DNA of 64,000 bases from Lentzea atacamensis. Lineage in GTDB: Bacteria > Actinomycetota > Actinomycetes > Mycobacteriales > Pseudonocardiaceae. This document shows, one piece after another, positions 8,697-16,786 of the stretch. Each line of letters starts with the position of its first letter. The stretch's first letter is position 1. The notes beneath the pieces were generated by a model. That model worked only from the letters and a program-made list of their open reading frames with translations. It was not told the origin of the DNA and searched no databases. The stretch lies in contig NZ_QLTT01000009.1 of the NCBI RefSeq assembly GCF_003269295.1, positions 329,853-393,852 of the forward strand, written 5' to 3'. The position numbers and the translations under genes were made by a program.

Positions 8697-9194
8697 GTGT
8701 TCGAGGAAGATCATCCGCAGTCACCAACCGAGCCCGCGCCGCAGAAGAAGCGCGTGGGCACGGCCGTCATGCTGGCTGCGGGCGGTGTGGTCGTGGCGAC
8801 CCTGTTCGCGACCGTCGCGTCCATGCTGGCCGCGAGCGGCCAGGAGGCGAACCCGGAACGCAGGTCCGCGGACGTCGTCGAGACCATCACCAGCGTGGCG
8901 CCTGACGGCAGCACCAGCACGGTCGTCGTCACCGTGCCCTCCAGCACCGCCGCCTCGTCGGCCAAGCCGGACCGCAAGCAGGCCGCGCGCCCGAACGAGC
9001 AGCCCAAGCCGGACGCTCCGGTGCAGCAACCGCAGGTGACGACCAACCCGGGCGAGCCGTCGCAGCCGCAGAGCAACCCGCCCACGTCGTGGACGGAGCC
9101 GACGACGTCTTCCACTTCTTCGACGTCGCAGACGACCGCGCCGCCGTCGTCGTCCGCGAGCTCCAGCTCGGCAGTGCCGGACCCGAAGCCCTAG
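8697..9194 (+). CDS. Single-pass membrane protein with Ser/Thr/Pro-rich tail (paralogue 2)
   Basis: A 165-residue paralogue of the preceding protein. It begins MFEEDHPQSPTEP, has basic residues QKKRVG and one helix (AVMLAAGGVVVATLFATVAS), then a tail rich in Pro, Ser, Thr and Gln. A short region ETITSVAPDGSTSTVVVTVP parallels VTTITRPDGTTTTVTTE of paralogue 1, so the homology extends past the helix. GTG 8697 is chosen over ATG 8691 because GAGGAG (8685-8690) lies six bases before it. It ends one base before the kdpE stop on the opposite strand. Function unknown. A secreted or wall-spanning role is inferred only from composition. Confidence 0.65.
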   Translation: MFEEDHPQSPTEPAPQKKRVGTAVMLAAGGVVVATLFATVASMLAASGQEANPERRSADVVETITSVAPDGSTSTVVVTVPSSTAASSAKPDRKQAARPNEQPKPDAPVQQPQVTTNPGEPSQPQSNPPTSWTEPTTSSTSSTSQTTAPPSSSASSSSAVPDPKP

Positions 9195-9195
9195 T

Positions 9196-9876
9196 TCAGA
9201 GCTCGAACCGGTAACCCATCCCGGGTTCGGTCAGCAGGTGCCGGGGCCGCGCGGGCTCCGGCTCCAGCTTGCGCCGCAGCTGCGCGAGGTAAACCCGCAG
9301 GTAGTGGGTCTCCTTCTCGTACGCAGGTCCCCACACGTCACGCAACAGCTGCTTCTGCGCGACGAGCTTCCCGGCGTTGCGCGCCAGCACCTCCAGCAGT
9401 CCCCATTCGGTGGGCGTGAGGTGCACCTCGACGTCGTCCTTCAACACCCGCTTGGCCGCCAGGTCGACGGTGAACGACGCGGTCTTCACGATCGGCTCGT
9501 CCTCGGGCCCCGCGACGGCCGAGCGGCGGACCGCGGCACGCAGGCGGGCCAGGAGCTCGTCCATGCCGAACGGCTTGGTCACGTAGTCGTCGGCGCCGGC
9601 GTCGAGGGCGTCGACCTTGTCGGTCGAGCCGCTGCGGGCGGAGAGCACGATGATCGGCAGGGTGGTCCAGCCGCGCAGGCCCGCGATGACGTCGGTGCCG
9701 TCCATGTCCGGCAAACCCAGGTCGAGGACGACGACGTCGGGCTTGCCGTCGGCGGCCAGGCGCAGGGCCGTGGCGCCGTCGGGGGCCGTGAGCACCTCGT
9801 AGCCGCGGGCCGTGAGGTTGATCCGCAGCGCGCGCACGATCTGCGGTTCGTCGTCGACCACCAGTACCTTCGTCAC
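9196..9876 (-). CDS. kdpE: Response regulator KdpE
   Basis: A 226-residue OmpR-family response regulator. The receiver domain (about 1-118) has the acidic pair in VLVVDDEP, phospho-acceptor Asp in VVVLDLGLPDMDG, Ser/Thr in IIVLSAR and Lys in YVTKPFG. The C-terminal winged helix includes HLTPTEWGLLEVLARNAGK and RHLLTEPGMGYRFEL, very close to KdpE. Its GTG start overlaps the kdpD stop by four bases (GTGA), so kdpD and kdpE are coupled. KdpDE normally activates kdpFABC for high-affinity potassium uptake, but no kdpFABC is present in this window on either side. Confidence 0.93.
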   Translation of the reverse strand: MTKVLVVDDEPQIVRALRINLTARGYEVLTAPDGATALRLAADGKPDVVVLDLGLPDMDGTDVIAGLRGWTTLPIIVLSARSGSTDKVDALDAGADDYVTKPFGMDELLARLRAAVRRSAVAGPEDEPIVKTASFTVDLAAKRVLKDDVEVHLTPTEWGLLEVLARNAGKLVAQKQLLRDVWGPAYEKETHYLRVYLAQLRRKLEPEPARPRHLLTEPGMGYRFEL

Positions 9877-12389
9877 GAAGCCCTCTCATCGACCGGGAGC
9901 GAGATCACCACGGTGAGGCCGCCGCCAGGCGTGTCCTCCATGCTGATCGTGCCTTCCATCGCCTCGGTGAAGCCCTTCGCCACGCTCAGACCGAGACCAA
10001 CGCCACCCGGCGTGCGGTCGCCGAGGCGCTGGAACGGGGCGAAGACCTGGTCGGCCGTGCCGCGGGGCAGGCCGCGGCCGTGGTCGACGACGCGCAGCTC
10101 CACCTCGGAACCGTGTGCCGACGCCCGGAGTGCCACGGCACCGGCGTAGCGCAGCGCGTTGCCCACGACGTTCGCGATGACCCGTTCGAGGAGCCCGACG
10201 TCGGCCCGCACGGGAGGCAGCGCCTCCGGGACGTCCACCTCGATGTCGCCGTTCAGGCCGCTCAACGCCCGTGCCACGGCCTCGTAGTAGCCGACGGCGC
10301 GGAACTGCGGCTCCACGGCTCCGGTCGCCAGCCGCGAGGAGTCGAGCAGGTTGTCGACGAGGCCGGTGAGCCGGTCCGCGGACTCCTCGACGGCCTCCAG
10401 CAGCTCGGCGGTGTCGGACTCGGACAGCTGGAGCTCCGGGTCGCGCAACGAGCCCACGGAGGCCTTGATCGAGGTCAGCGGTGTGCGGAGGTCGTGACCG
10501 ACAGCGCTCAGGAGCGCCGTGCGCAGCTCGGTCCGAGACGCCTGACGTTGAGCTTCCACAGCTTGCTCGGCCATGCGTTGTTGCCGTAGCGCCAGCAGCG
10601 CTTGGCCTGCGGCCGCCTCCAGCACACGGCGGTCGGACGCGGGCAACGACCGGCCGCGCAACGCCAGGTGCACGTCCGGGGTCACCGCGATGTCGACGTC
10701 AGCCTCCTCCGGCTCGTCGCACGGGTTCGCGCCAACGCACGCCACGCGCTGCCACTCGCCGTCGGCGCGCTCCAGCAGTGCGACGGAGATCAGGCCGAAG
10801 TTCTCCTTCACCTTCTCGAGGAGCCGCACGAGCGGATACGGGTTCGTGAGCACAGTGCGCGCGTACGACGCGAGAAGCGTGGCCTCGGTGCGTGCCCGAG
10901 CTGCTTGCGTCGCACGGCGGGCGGCGTAATCCACCACCAACGCGGTGGAGACACCGACGATGATCATCGCGAAGAAGGTGAGCACGTTCTGCTGCGCGTC
11001 GATGGTGAACGTGTGGACGGGCTCGGTGAAGAAGAAGTTCAGCAGCAACGCGCTGACCAGCGCGGTAGTGATCGCCGGGCCGAGTCCGCCGACGATGGCG
11101 ACGACGAGCGTGACCAGCAGGTAGGCGATGACGTTCGTGGAGAAGTTCAGGCTGCCCCGCATCGACGCGCCGGCCGCCGTGACCAGCGCGGGACCCGCGA
11201 TCGTGAGGAACCAGCCCCACGCGAGCCTGCCCGGCTTGAGCGGACTGCCCGCGAGCCGTGCGCGCCAGCCGCTGGTCGTGGCCGCGTGCGTGACCATGTG
11301 CACGTCGATCGCGCCGGACTCCTGCACCACGGTGGAGCCGATACCAGCGGAGAACACGCGCGCGAACCGTGAACGGCGTGATGTGCCGACCACGAGCTGC
11401 GTGGCGTTCACACCGCGTGAGAACTCCAGCAAGGCCGTGGGCACGTCATCGCCGACGACGGTGTGGAAGGTGGCGCCGACGTCCTCCGCGAGTTTGCGGT
11501 ACCTCGTCAGTGCGTGTGGGTCGGCTCCTGCGAGCCCATCACCGCGAAGGACGTGCACGACCAGAAGGTCGCCTCCCGCGCGCGTGGCGATGCGACGAGC
11601 GCGCCGGATCAGCGTCTCGCTCTCATCACCGCCGGTGATGGCGACGACGACACGTTCGCGCGTCTCCCATGTGTCGGTGATCTGCTGTTCGGCCCGGTAG
11701 CGCAGCAACGCGACGTCGACCTGGTCTGCGACCCACAACAACGCGAGCTCACGGAGTGCGGTGAGGTTGCCGACGCGGAAGTAGTTTCCGAGGGCGGCGT
11801 CGATCTTGGTGGCCGCGTAGACGTCGCCGTGGGCGAGCCTGCGGCGCAGTGCTTCCGGCGTGAGGTCGACGAGCTGCATCTGGCCGGCTTTGCGCACGAC
11901 CTCGTCCGGCACCGTTTCCCGCTGAGGAACGCCGGTTATGCGGTGCACGACGTCGTTGAGCGATTCCAGGTGCTGCACGTTGACGGTGGAGAGCACGTCA
12001 ATCCCGGCTTCGAGGAGTTCCTCGACGTCCTGCCACCTTTTTGCATTACGGGATCCCGGCGCGTTCGTGTGCGCGAGCTCGTCGACGACCGCGACCTCGG
12101 GCGCACGGGCCAGCACGGCGTCGACGTCCATCTCGGTCAGCTCGACACCACGGTGGGTGAAGCGCCTGCGCGGCACGATTTCCAGACCGTCGACCAGTTC
12201 AGCGGTCTTGGCACGGCCGTGGGTCTCCACAAATCCGATGACCACATCTGTGCCGCGTTCGCGGCGCCTGTGGGCCTCATCGAGCATCGAGAACGTCTTG
12301 CCGACACCGGGAGCGGCTCCGAAGAAGATGCGGAGCTCCCCACGCCTGGGTTTCGCACTCACCGGACCAGTCTGCTCCTGGCCCCGCAT
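9873..12389 (-). CDS. kdpD: Potassium sensor histidine kinase KdpD
   Basis: About 838 residues from ATG 12389. The N-terminal KdpD domain (about 13-220) has Walker A GAAPGVGKT (24-32) and the DELAHTNAPGSRN motif. A universal-stress-like domain follows (about 240-370). Four closely spaced transmembrane helices (DUF4118, about 390-500) precede a GAF-like region. The kinase core has H box AVGHDLRTPLTS with the phosphorylated His near residue 632, an N box NVVGNALRY, and G boxes DHGRGLP and GGVGLGLSV. The reading frame is open to ATG 12446, and GTG 12362 is a third option. None has an ideal ribosome-binding site. It is transcribed away from the divergent marR gene and coupled to kdpE. Confidence 0.93.
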   Translation of the reverse strand: MRGQEQTGPVSAKPRRGELRIFFGAAPGVGKTFSMLDEAHRRRERGTDVVIGFVETHGRAKTAELVDGLEIVPRRRFTHRGVELTEMDVDAVLARAPEVAVVDELAHTNAPGSRNAKRWQDVEELLEAGIDVLSTVNVQHLESLNDVVHRITGVPQRETVPDEVVRKAGQMQLVDLTPEALRRRLAHGDVYAATKIDAALGNYFRVGNLTALRELALLWVADQVDVALLRYRAEQQITDTWETRERVVVAITGGDESETLIRRARRIATRAGGDLLVVHVLRGDGLAGADPHALTRYRKLAEDVGATFHTVVGDDVPTALLEFSRGVNATQLVVGTSRRSRFARVFSAGIGSTVVQESGAIDVHMVTHAATTSGWRARLAGSPLKPGRLAWGWFLTIAGPALVTAAGASMRGSLNFSTNVIAYLLVTLVVAIVGGLGPAITTALVSALLLNFFFTEPVHTFTIDAQQNVLTFFAMIIVGVSTALVVDYAARRATQAARARTEATLLASYARTVLTNPYPLVRLLEKVKENFGLISVALLERADGEWQRVACVGANPCDEPEEADVDIAVTPDVHLALRGRSLPASDRRVLEAAAGQALLALRQQRMAEQAVEAQRQASRTELRTALLSAVGHDLRTPLTSIKASVGSLRDPELQLSESDTAELLEAVEESADRLTGLVDNLLDSSRLATGAVEPQFRAVGYYEAVARALSGLNGDIEVDVPEALPPVRADVGLLERVIANVVGNALRYAGAVALRASAHGSEVELRVVDHGRGLPRGTADQVFAPFQRLGDRTPGGVGLGLSVAKGFTEAMEGTISMEDTPGGGLTVVISLPVDERAS

Positions 12390-12531
12390 GGGCTGTTCGG
12401 GGGTACGCACTGCGCCGCCCGGCGACTCACGTGCTCCTTCCCACATCTTTGACCACAGATCTGTCTCGTTGAATCATGCTTCAGCACGGCGCCCGTTCGA
12501 GTGAGCCCCACTGCGCTTTTTACGCCGTTTA

Positions 12532-12553
12532 CCAGCACATTTAACTGTGCTGG
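12532..12553. repeat. Perfect inverted repeat in kdpD-marR divergent region
   Basis: CCAGCACA (12532-12539) and TGTGCTGG (12546-12553) form an 8-base perfect inverted repeat with a 6-base AT-rich centre. It lies between the divergent kdpD and marR genes, where a dimeric regulator could bind. It could equally be a weak hairpin. Confidence 0.4.
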
Positions 12554-12654
12554 ACGCGCGCCGTGACACCCCGCGTCACCACAACGGCCGAATGGGTTAT
12601 CGGCAGTTGGCGGATAGCGCGCAGAGCGTGAATGAGGGAAAGTGCCAGGGTTCG

Positions 12655-12670
12655 TGTCCGAATTCGGACA
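12655..12670. promoter_or_regulatory. Candidate MarR operator (16-base perfect palindrome)
   Basis: TGTCCGAATTCGGACA is a perfect 16-base palindrome. It ends 22 bases before the marR start codon, where binding by the encoded dimer would block transcription or initiation. MarR regulators usually bind such 16-20-base palindromes in their own promoters. Autoregulation is inferred. Confidence 0.6.
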
Positions 12671-12692
12671 ATCACATGCGCGCGGAGAAACG

Positions 12693-13133
12693 ATGCCCAC
12701 CACCGTCACCAACCACGAGGCACTTCAACTCGTGGTGGCCGTGCACCGGCTGGTGCGAAGTCTTCGGCAGGCCGCTCCGGCCCGTCGTTTGCAACCCACC
12801 CAGTTATTGGTGCTGTCAGAACTGAGCGCCCACGGCCCGATGCGGATCGGCGAGATCGCGGTGCGCGCGCTGTGTTCGCAGCCGACCGCGACAACCGTCG
12901 TGACCAGCCTCGAGTCCACCGGCCTCGTACGTCGCGAGCCCGACGCCGCCGACGGCAGAGCGACGATAGTCGTGCTGACCGAAGTCGGTCGCGAGACGAT
13001 CCTGTCGCTGGCTCACGGCGAGGCCGAGCTATTGAGTGAAAGAATGTCCGAACTTTCGCCGGAAGACAGAGAACTCCTGCGTTCGGCCATGCCGGTATTG
13101 CGCCACCTGGCGGAACCGCAGGAAAACAAGTAG
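12693..13133 (+). CDS. MarR-family transcriptional regulator
   Basis: A 146-residue winged-helix MarR protein. N-terminal and C-terminal helices for dimerisation flank the DNA-binding core: PTQLLVLSELSAHGPMRIGEIA, the recognition helix around CSQPTATTVVTSLESTGLV, and the wing RREPDAADGRATIVVLTEVGR with the typical D-x-R-G-like loop. The ATG at 12693 has GGAGAAA just upstream. The ORF extends to 12642 but without a binding site, and that region carries the palindrome. The gene is divergent from kdpD and convergent with the membrane-protein gene, separated from it by a perfect hairpin. No target gene besides itself is evident, although kdpDE control is possible. Confidence 0.88.
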   Translation: MPTTVTNHEALQLVVAVHRLVRSLRQAAPARRLQPTQLLVLSELSAHGPMRIGEIAVRALCSQPTATTVVTSLESTGLVRREPDAADGRATIVVLTEVGRETILSLAHGEAELLSERMSELSPEDRELLRSAMPVLRHLAEPQENK

Positions 13134-13163
13134 GAGCGGGACCCCCCGACGGGTCCCGCTCCT
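13132..13163. terminator. Bidirectional hairpin terminator after marR
   Basis: AGGAGCGGGACCC (13132-13144) pairs perfectly with GGGTCCCGCTCCT (13151-13163), a 13-base stem with a 6-base loop between two convergent genes. The stem begins within the marR stop codon region. Confidence 0.8.
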
Positions 13164-13168
13164 CGCCA

Positions 13169-14266
13169 TTACTTGCTGGGTGACACAGAAGTCGGTGCCA
13201 CCGAGTTCGAAGGTGCGCTTCCAGAACTCGACGGCGGTGCACTCTCCGTCGATGACGGAGCGACAACGCTCGGTGCCACCGTGTAACAGCTGCCGTTTTC
13301 GTAGTCGATCTTCGGCCGCGGATACCGGTTAGCCGGAATCATCGGCTGCGGGTCGTCTCCGTTGCAGCCGTAGTACTGCCGGGGCGCGTTGATGGGATTG
13401 CCGTCCTGGTCGTACAACAGCACGTTGGTGAGCAACTTGCCGTTCTCGTCGTACGCGTAGATGTTCTCGTAGCTCTGCATGGCCGGCGGCTGATACACCT
13501 GCCGCGACGAGCTGTACGCGAGGTTGTTCGCAGTCACGTCGATCACCTGGAACAGCAGCCCGATCGCCAGCGCGGACGCCGGCAGGCTGAACCACAGCCA
13601 CCGCCGGTCGACCTTGGCGCGCGGCCCAGCGAACACCGACAGCACGGCGATCCCGGCGATGAACAGGAACCCGAGGATGTCGCGGCTGGCGAGCAACACG
13701 GCCCCGAGCCCGAGCAGGCCGGCCCGCGCCAGCCACCACGCGGGCTGCAGCGACTTGAGGTAGGTCAGCGCCCGCTCCCCCGGCGTGCCTTCCTCCGGCG
13801 TCAGCCACTGCTGGATCTTGCGAGTCTCCGGCAGGTCCATGATCTCCTGCTGAGCCGGCCCGCGATCGTGCACCAGCGCCAGGCTGAGCACCAGGAGCAC
13901 CGCCGGCAGCAGGAGGATCGCCGACTGCCGCAGCACCGCCGTCCCCGCCAGCAACGTGACAGCCGTGGCGATCGCCAGCCCCCAAGCCGCCACCCGAGGC
14001 CTGGTGACCAGCTGCTTCTTGGTGGTGACCGGCAGCCGTTCGGTCCGCGGCGGGTACCCGGCGGCCTGCCGGAGCTCCTGCGCGTACTGCTCGGGCGATC
14101 CCAGCCGCTGCTCGAGGGTCTCGTTCTCCCCCAGTTCGGTGGACAGCTCGGCGACGTGCGCCTCGACGTCCTCCATGATCTCGGCGACCTCGTTGGGCGG
14201 CAGGTCGTCGAGGGCCGCACGCATCCCGGCCAGGTAGTACTCGACACCGAGCGCTTGCGTGTTCAT
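13169..14266 (-). CDS. Multi-pass membrane protein with HAAS-like N-terminus (PadR partner)
   Basis: A 365-residue protein. Residues 1-75 form a helical domain (YYLAGMRAALDDLPPNEVAEIMEDVEAHV, given by its first part YYLAGMRAALDDLPP) typical of HAAS/DUF1700 proteins, which usually sit beside PadR regulators. About six hydrophobic helices follow between residues 92 and 245. The C-terminal part is extracytoplasmic with YGCNGDDPQP, ENGSCYTV and a Ser/Pro-rich end. The ATG overlaps the PadR stop by four bases (ATGA), so the two are translationally coupled. The PadR protein probably controls this gene. The transported or sensed substrate is unknown. Confidence 0.75.
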   Translation of the reverse strand: MNTQALGVEYYLAGMRAALDDLPPNEVAEIMEDVEAHVAELSTELGENETLEQRLGSPEQYAQELRQAAGYPPRTERLPVTTKKQLVTRPRVAAWGLAIATAVTLLAGTAVLRQSAILLLPAVLLVLSLALVHDRGPAQQEIMDLPETRKIQQWLTPEEGTPGERALTYLKSLQPAWWLARAGLLGLGAVLLASRDILGFLFIAGIAVLSVFAGPRAKVDRRWLWFSLPASALAIGLLFQVIDVTANNLAYSSSRQVYQPPAMQSYENIYAYDENGKLLTNVLLYDQDGNPINAPRQYYGCNGDDPQPMIPANRYPRPKIDYENGSCYTVAPSVVAPSSTESAPPSSSGSAPSNSVAPTSVSPSK

Positions 14267-14589
14267 GCTGCGACCTCCTCAAGCAGGCCGTCCAGCGTGC
14301 TGGCGAACGACCTCCACGTCTCCCTCGACTCAGCCAGGCGCGCCCGCCCGGTCTCGTTGATGCTGTAGTACTTGCGGTGCGGCCCCTCTTCACTCGGCAC
14401 CACGTACGAGGTCAGCATCCCCGCGTTGTAGAGCCGTCGCAGCGTGCCGTACACCGACGCGTCCCCCACGTCGTTCAATCCCCCGGCGCGCAGTCTGCGC
14501 ACCACGTCGTACCCGTACCCGTCGTCCTTGCGCAGAACCGCAAGCACGGCCAGATCCAGCACCCCTTTGAGCAGCTGACTGGTGTCCAT
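14263..14589 (-). CDS. PadR-family transcriptional regulator
   Basis: A 108-residue winged-helix protein of the PadR family (PF03551). It opens DTSQLLKGVLDLAVLAVL, then DDGYGYDVVRRL and the wing/recognition region GDASVYGTLRRLYNAGMLTSYVV followed by GPHRKYYSINETGR, all classic PadR positions. The ATG at 14589 has GGAGG five bases upstream. It is the first gene of a two-gene operon with the membrane protein and overlaps it by four bases. PadR proteins generally repress their own operon in response to a small molecule. No operator could be assigned with confidence. Confidence 0.9.
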   Translation of the reverse strand: MDTSQLLKGVLDLAVLAVLRKDDGYGYDVVRRLRAGGLNDVGDASVYGTLRRLYNAGMLTSYVVPSEEGPHRKYYSINETGRARLAESRETWRSFASTLDGLLEEVAA

Positions 14590-14682
14590 GACCCCTCCGA
14601 CCCGCTGTTGCGCCGTGAACACTACTACGCATCGCACAGTACTGTCGAATGCGCTGTCGGTCGGTGTCGCGCCGTGCGGGGT

Positions 14683-15141
14683 GTGTTCATCTGCTGTCGC
14701 TGGTCGCCGTTCCACATCGGGCTGCAAGTGCAGTTCAGCGGACTGTTCGGTGGCTCGAACGTGTTCCTGGACGGCACCGGCGGCCATCTCGGCGGGCGCT
14801 ATCCGGACCGGCCGCGGCGCCGCCTCGGCCGGTCCGCGGTGGTGATCGGGGTGGTGCACGCCGGCTGTGTGCGGGACTTCGACGACGGCTTGGTGCGGGA
14901 CGTGCGCGACGGCAGAGGCGGGGTCTGCGAGGAGATCGAGGGCGCCTTCACCAAGGGCAGGACGATCATCCGGCTGCTGAACGGCACTCCGATGTCCACC
15001 GCGACGCCCGCCGCGACGGACCTGCCCCGTTCGATCAGGGGGTTCGCCCACCTGCAGGTCCACACCATTCAGGACGGCCACGGCTTCGGCGCGTTGCTCG
15101 ACGAGGTCGACGCTCCGGCGACCAGCGCCACCCGACCGAGT
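14683..15141 (+). pseudogene. Decayed TIR-domain gene
   Basis: Frame 1 has strong third-base G/C bias and encodes a sequence that follows the TIR-domain pattern of actinobacterial proteins: VFICCRWS (usually FISYR), SNVFLDG, RSAVVIGVVHAG (usually ..VVIGP.W), EEIEGAFTKGRTIIRLL, NGTPMSTATPAATDLP and FAHLQVH. Several diagnostic residues are altered, and the expected W-V-R-x-E-I segment reads GVCEEI. There is no good start codon or ribosome-binding site. The homology fades after GALLDEV, although the frame stays open to 15363. TIR domains act as NAD-consuming or signalling modules in bacterial defence. I read this as an inactive remnant. A diverged but functional protein cannot be excluded. Confidence 0.55.
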
Positions 15142-15376
15142 GAACGTTGTCCGGATTCAGCCGGACGGCCGTCTAGTAGGTGTCACAAAATCATGGTCAT
15201 CTTCGCCGCGCCAATGAGGAAGCGCGCGAGGGAGCAACGGGAGAAAGCCGCGAATATGCAGGTCAGGACCGCAGTAATGAGAGGACTGAAGCCGTCCAGC
15301 CGCAGATCACCGACATGTCCGCCACTCGACGTGGCCTGGCGATGGCGAGCGTGGAACCGGTGACCGCAGCCGCCCC

Positions 15377-15600
15377 GCACGAACGACCCGGCCGTGTGCC
15401 GCACACCGAACGATGAGGCGGTCGGCCACACCGCCCGAACGATGCGGAGGTCGGCTGCACACCCGAACGACGCGCCGTGCTGCAGCACCACCCGAACAGT
15501 GCGGCGGTGGGCCGCACTCACGTTCGCGATCACCGATGCTGCCGCACGACCCGAACAGTGCGGCGGGGGCCGCACTCACGTTCGCGATCACCGATGCGGT
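15377..15600. repeat. Degenerate 28-29-base tandem repeat with an embedded 50-base duplication
   Basis: A unit centred on CCGAACGATGCGGNGGTCGG recurs at 15379 (ACGAAC variant), 15406, 15435, 15463 and 15492, with steps of 27, 29, 28 and 29 bases. The last unit plus TCACGTTCGCGATCACCGAT is repeated as a 50-base copy (15490-15539) and a 49-base copy (15549-15597), period 59. Periods that are not multiples of three argue against coding. There are no spacers, so it is not a CRISPR array. The rest of the gap from 15142 to 15718 shows no gene I can support. Confidence 0.7.
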
Positions 15601-15718
15601 CGGCCCGCCCACCGTCGAAGCCGCGTTCCGGCAGCACCGGGGCACGCCACCAGGTCGCTGACGAGGTGCAGCCGCAGGTCCGCCCGCAGGTGCAACGCCT
15701 GCCGGACGCCCGCCGAGG

Positions 15719-16576
15719 TCAGAGCCGCGGCCGGGGCTGGCAGCGCGGGCACGAGTACGAGGACCGGTTCATGAACGGCTCGCGCACGATCGCCGCCCCG
15801 CACCGCTTGCACGGCCGGTTCTCCTGCCCGTAGGCGTTCAGCGACCGGTCGAAGTACCCGGACTGACCGTTGATGTTGACGTACAGGGCGTCGAAGGACG
15901 TGCCGCCCTGCCCGAGCGCCTCGCGCATCACGTCGGTCGCGTGGTCCAGCAGCTCGGCGGCCTTCGCCTTGGTCAGCTTGTCGGTCATGCGGGTGCCGTG
16001 CAGCCGGGCACGCCACAGGGCCTCGTCGGCGTAGATGTTGCCGATGCCGGAGACCAGGGTCTGGTCGAGGAGGGCGCGTTTGATCTCCGTGTGACGCAGG
16101 CGCAACGCGCGCACGGCAGCATCGCGGGAGAACAGCGGGTCCATCGGGTCGCGGGCGATGTGGGCGACCGAGTCGGGAACGAGGGTGCCGTCGACTTCCA
16201 CCAGTTCGGCCAGGGCGAGGCCGCCGAAGGTTCGTTGGTCGACAAAGCGCAGTTCCGGGCCGTTGTCAGCGAAGCGGAACCGTACGCGGAGGTGCTTCTC
16301 GTCCGGGGCCGTGGAGGGCTGGACGAGCATTTGGCCGCTCATGCCCAGGTGGGCCAGCATGGCGGCTTTGTCAGCCAGTTCTACCCAGAGGTACTTGCCG
16401 CGGCGCCTGGCAGCTGCCATTGGCTGGCCTGCCAGGCGCGCGCAGAAGTCCGCAGAGCCCAGGTCGTGCCGGCGGATCGCTCTCGGGTGGAGTACTTCCA
16501 CCGAAGAGATGATCCGGCCGACGACATGGGCTTCAAGGCCGAGGCGGACCACCTCGACCTCTGGGAGTTCGGGCAC
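15719..16576 (-). CDS. mutM: Formamidopyrimidine-DNA glycosylase (Fpg/MutM)
   Basis: A 285-residue bifunctional glycosylase/AP lyase that excises 8-oxoguanine and FapyG. The mature N-terminus [13 protein letters not shown] supplies catalytic Pro and Glu. The conserved lysine loop reads [12 protein letters not shown]. The helix-two-turn-helix lies around [20 protein letters not shown] (about 165-185). The C-terminal zinc finger is CKRCGAAI...SCPRCQP, with four cysteines. The GTG start at 16576 is one base after the stop of the upstream small gene, so it is part of an rpmF-rnc-small ORF-mutM unit. The position next to rnc is conserved in actinobacteria. Confidence 0.95.
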   Translation of the reverse strand: MPELPEVEVVRLGLEAHVVGRIISSVEVLHPRAIRRHDLGSADFCARLAGQPMAAARRRGKYLWVELADKAAMLAHLGMSGQMLVQPSTAPDEKHLRVRFRFADNGPELRFVDQRTFGGLALAELVEVDGTLVPDSVAHIARDPMDPLFSRDAAVRALRLRHTEIKRALLDQTLVSGIGNIYADEALWRARLHGTRMTDKLTKAKAAELLDHATDVMREALGQGGTSFDALYVNINGQSGYFDRSLNAYGQENRPCKRCGAAIVREPFMNRSSYSCPRCQPRPRL

Positions 16577-16577
16577 G

Positions 16578-16778
16578 TCAGGCTTCGGACTTGCCCTCGT
16601 CGACGGGCTGTGCCTCGATCACGGCAGCCTGCGGCTTGGTGGGCTTGAGCACCCACACGCCGGCACGGCTCGTGTCCCTGACCAGCACAAGTCCCTGGAT
16701 GCCTCCGTTGCGGGAGGTGTTCACCGGGCCGCGAGCGGAGCGGCTGCGGCGGTTCGTGCGGTACCTGGTCGCATACAT
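16578..16778 (-). CDS. Small basic protein between rnc and mutM
   Basis: A 66-residue protein, [17 protein letters not shown] at the start, with a central beta-like stretch [19 protein letters not shown]. Its strongly basic N-terminus suggests nucleic-acid or ribosome contact. It is tightly packed: it starts eight bases after the rnc stop, and its stop is one base before the mutM GTG, which supports a real coding gene in the same operon. I recognise no family and assign no function. Confidence 0.7.
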   Translation of the reverse strand: MYATRYRTNRRSRSARGPVNTSRNGGIQGLVLVRDTSRAGVWVLKPTKPQAAVIEAQPVDEGKSEA

Positions 16779-16786
16779 TGCGTGTC

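Noticed and set aside
15377-15600. Possible CRISPR array
   Set aside because: Repeat units are contiguous with no unique spacers of regular length, vary strongly, and no cas genes are present.
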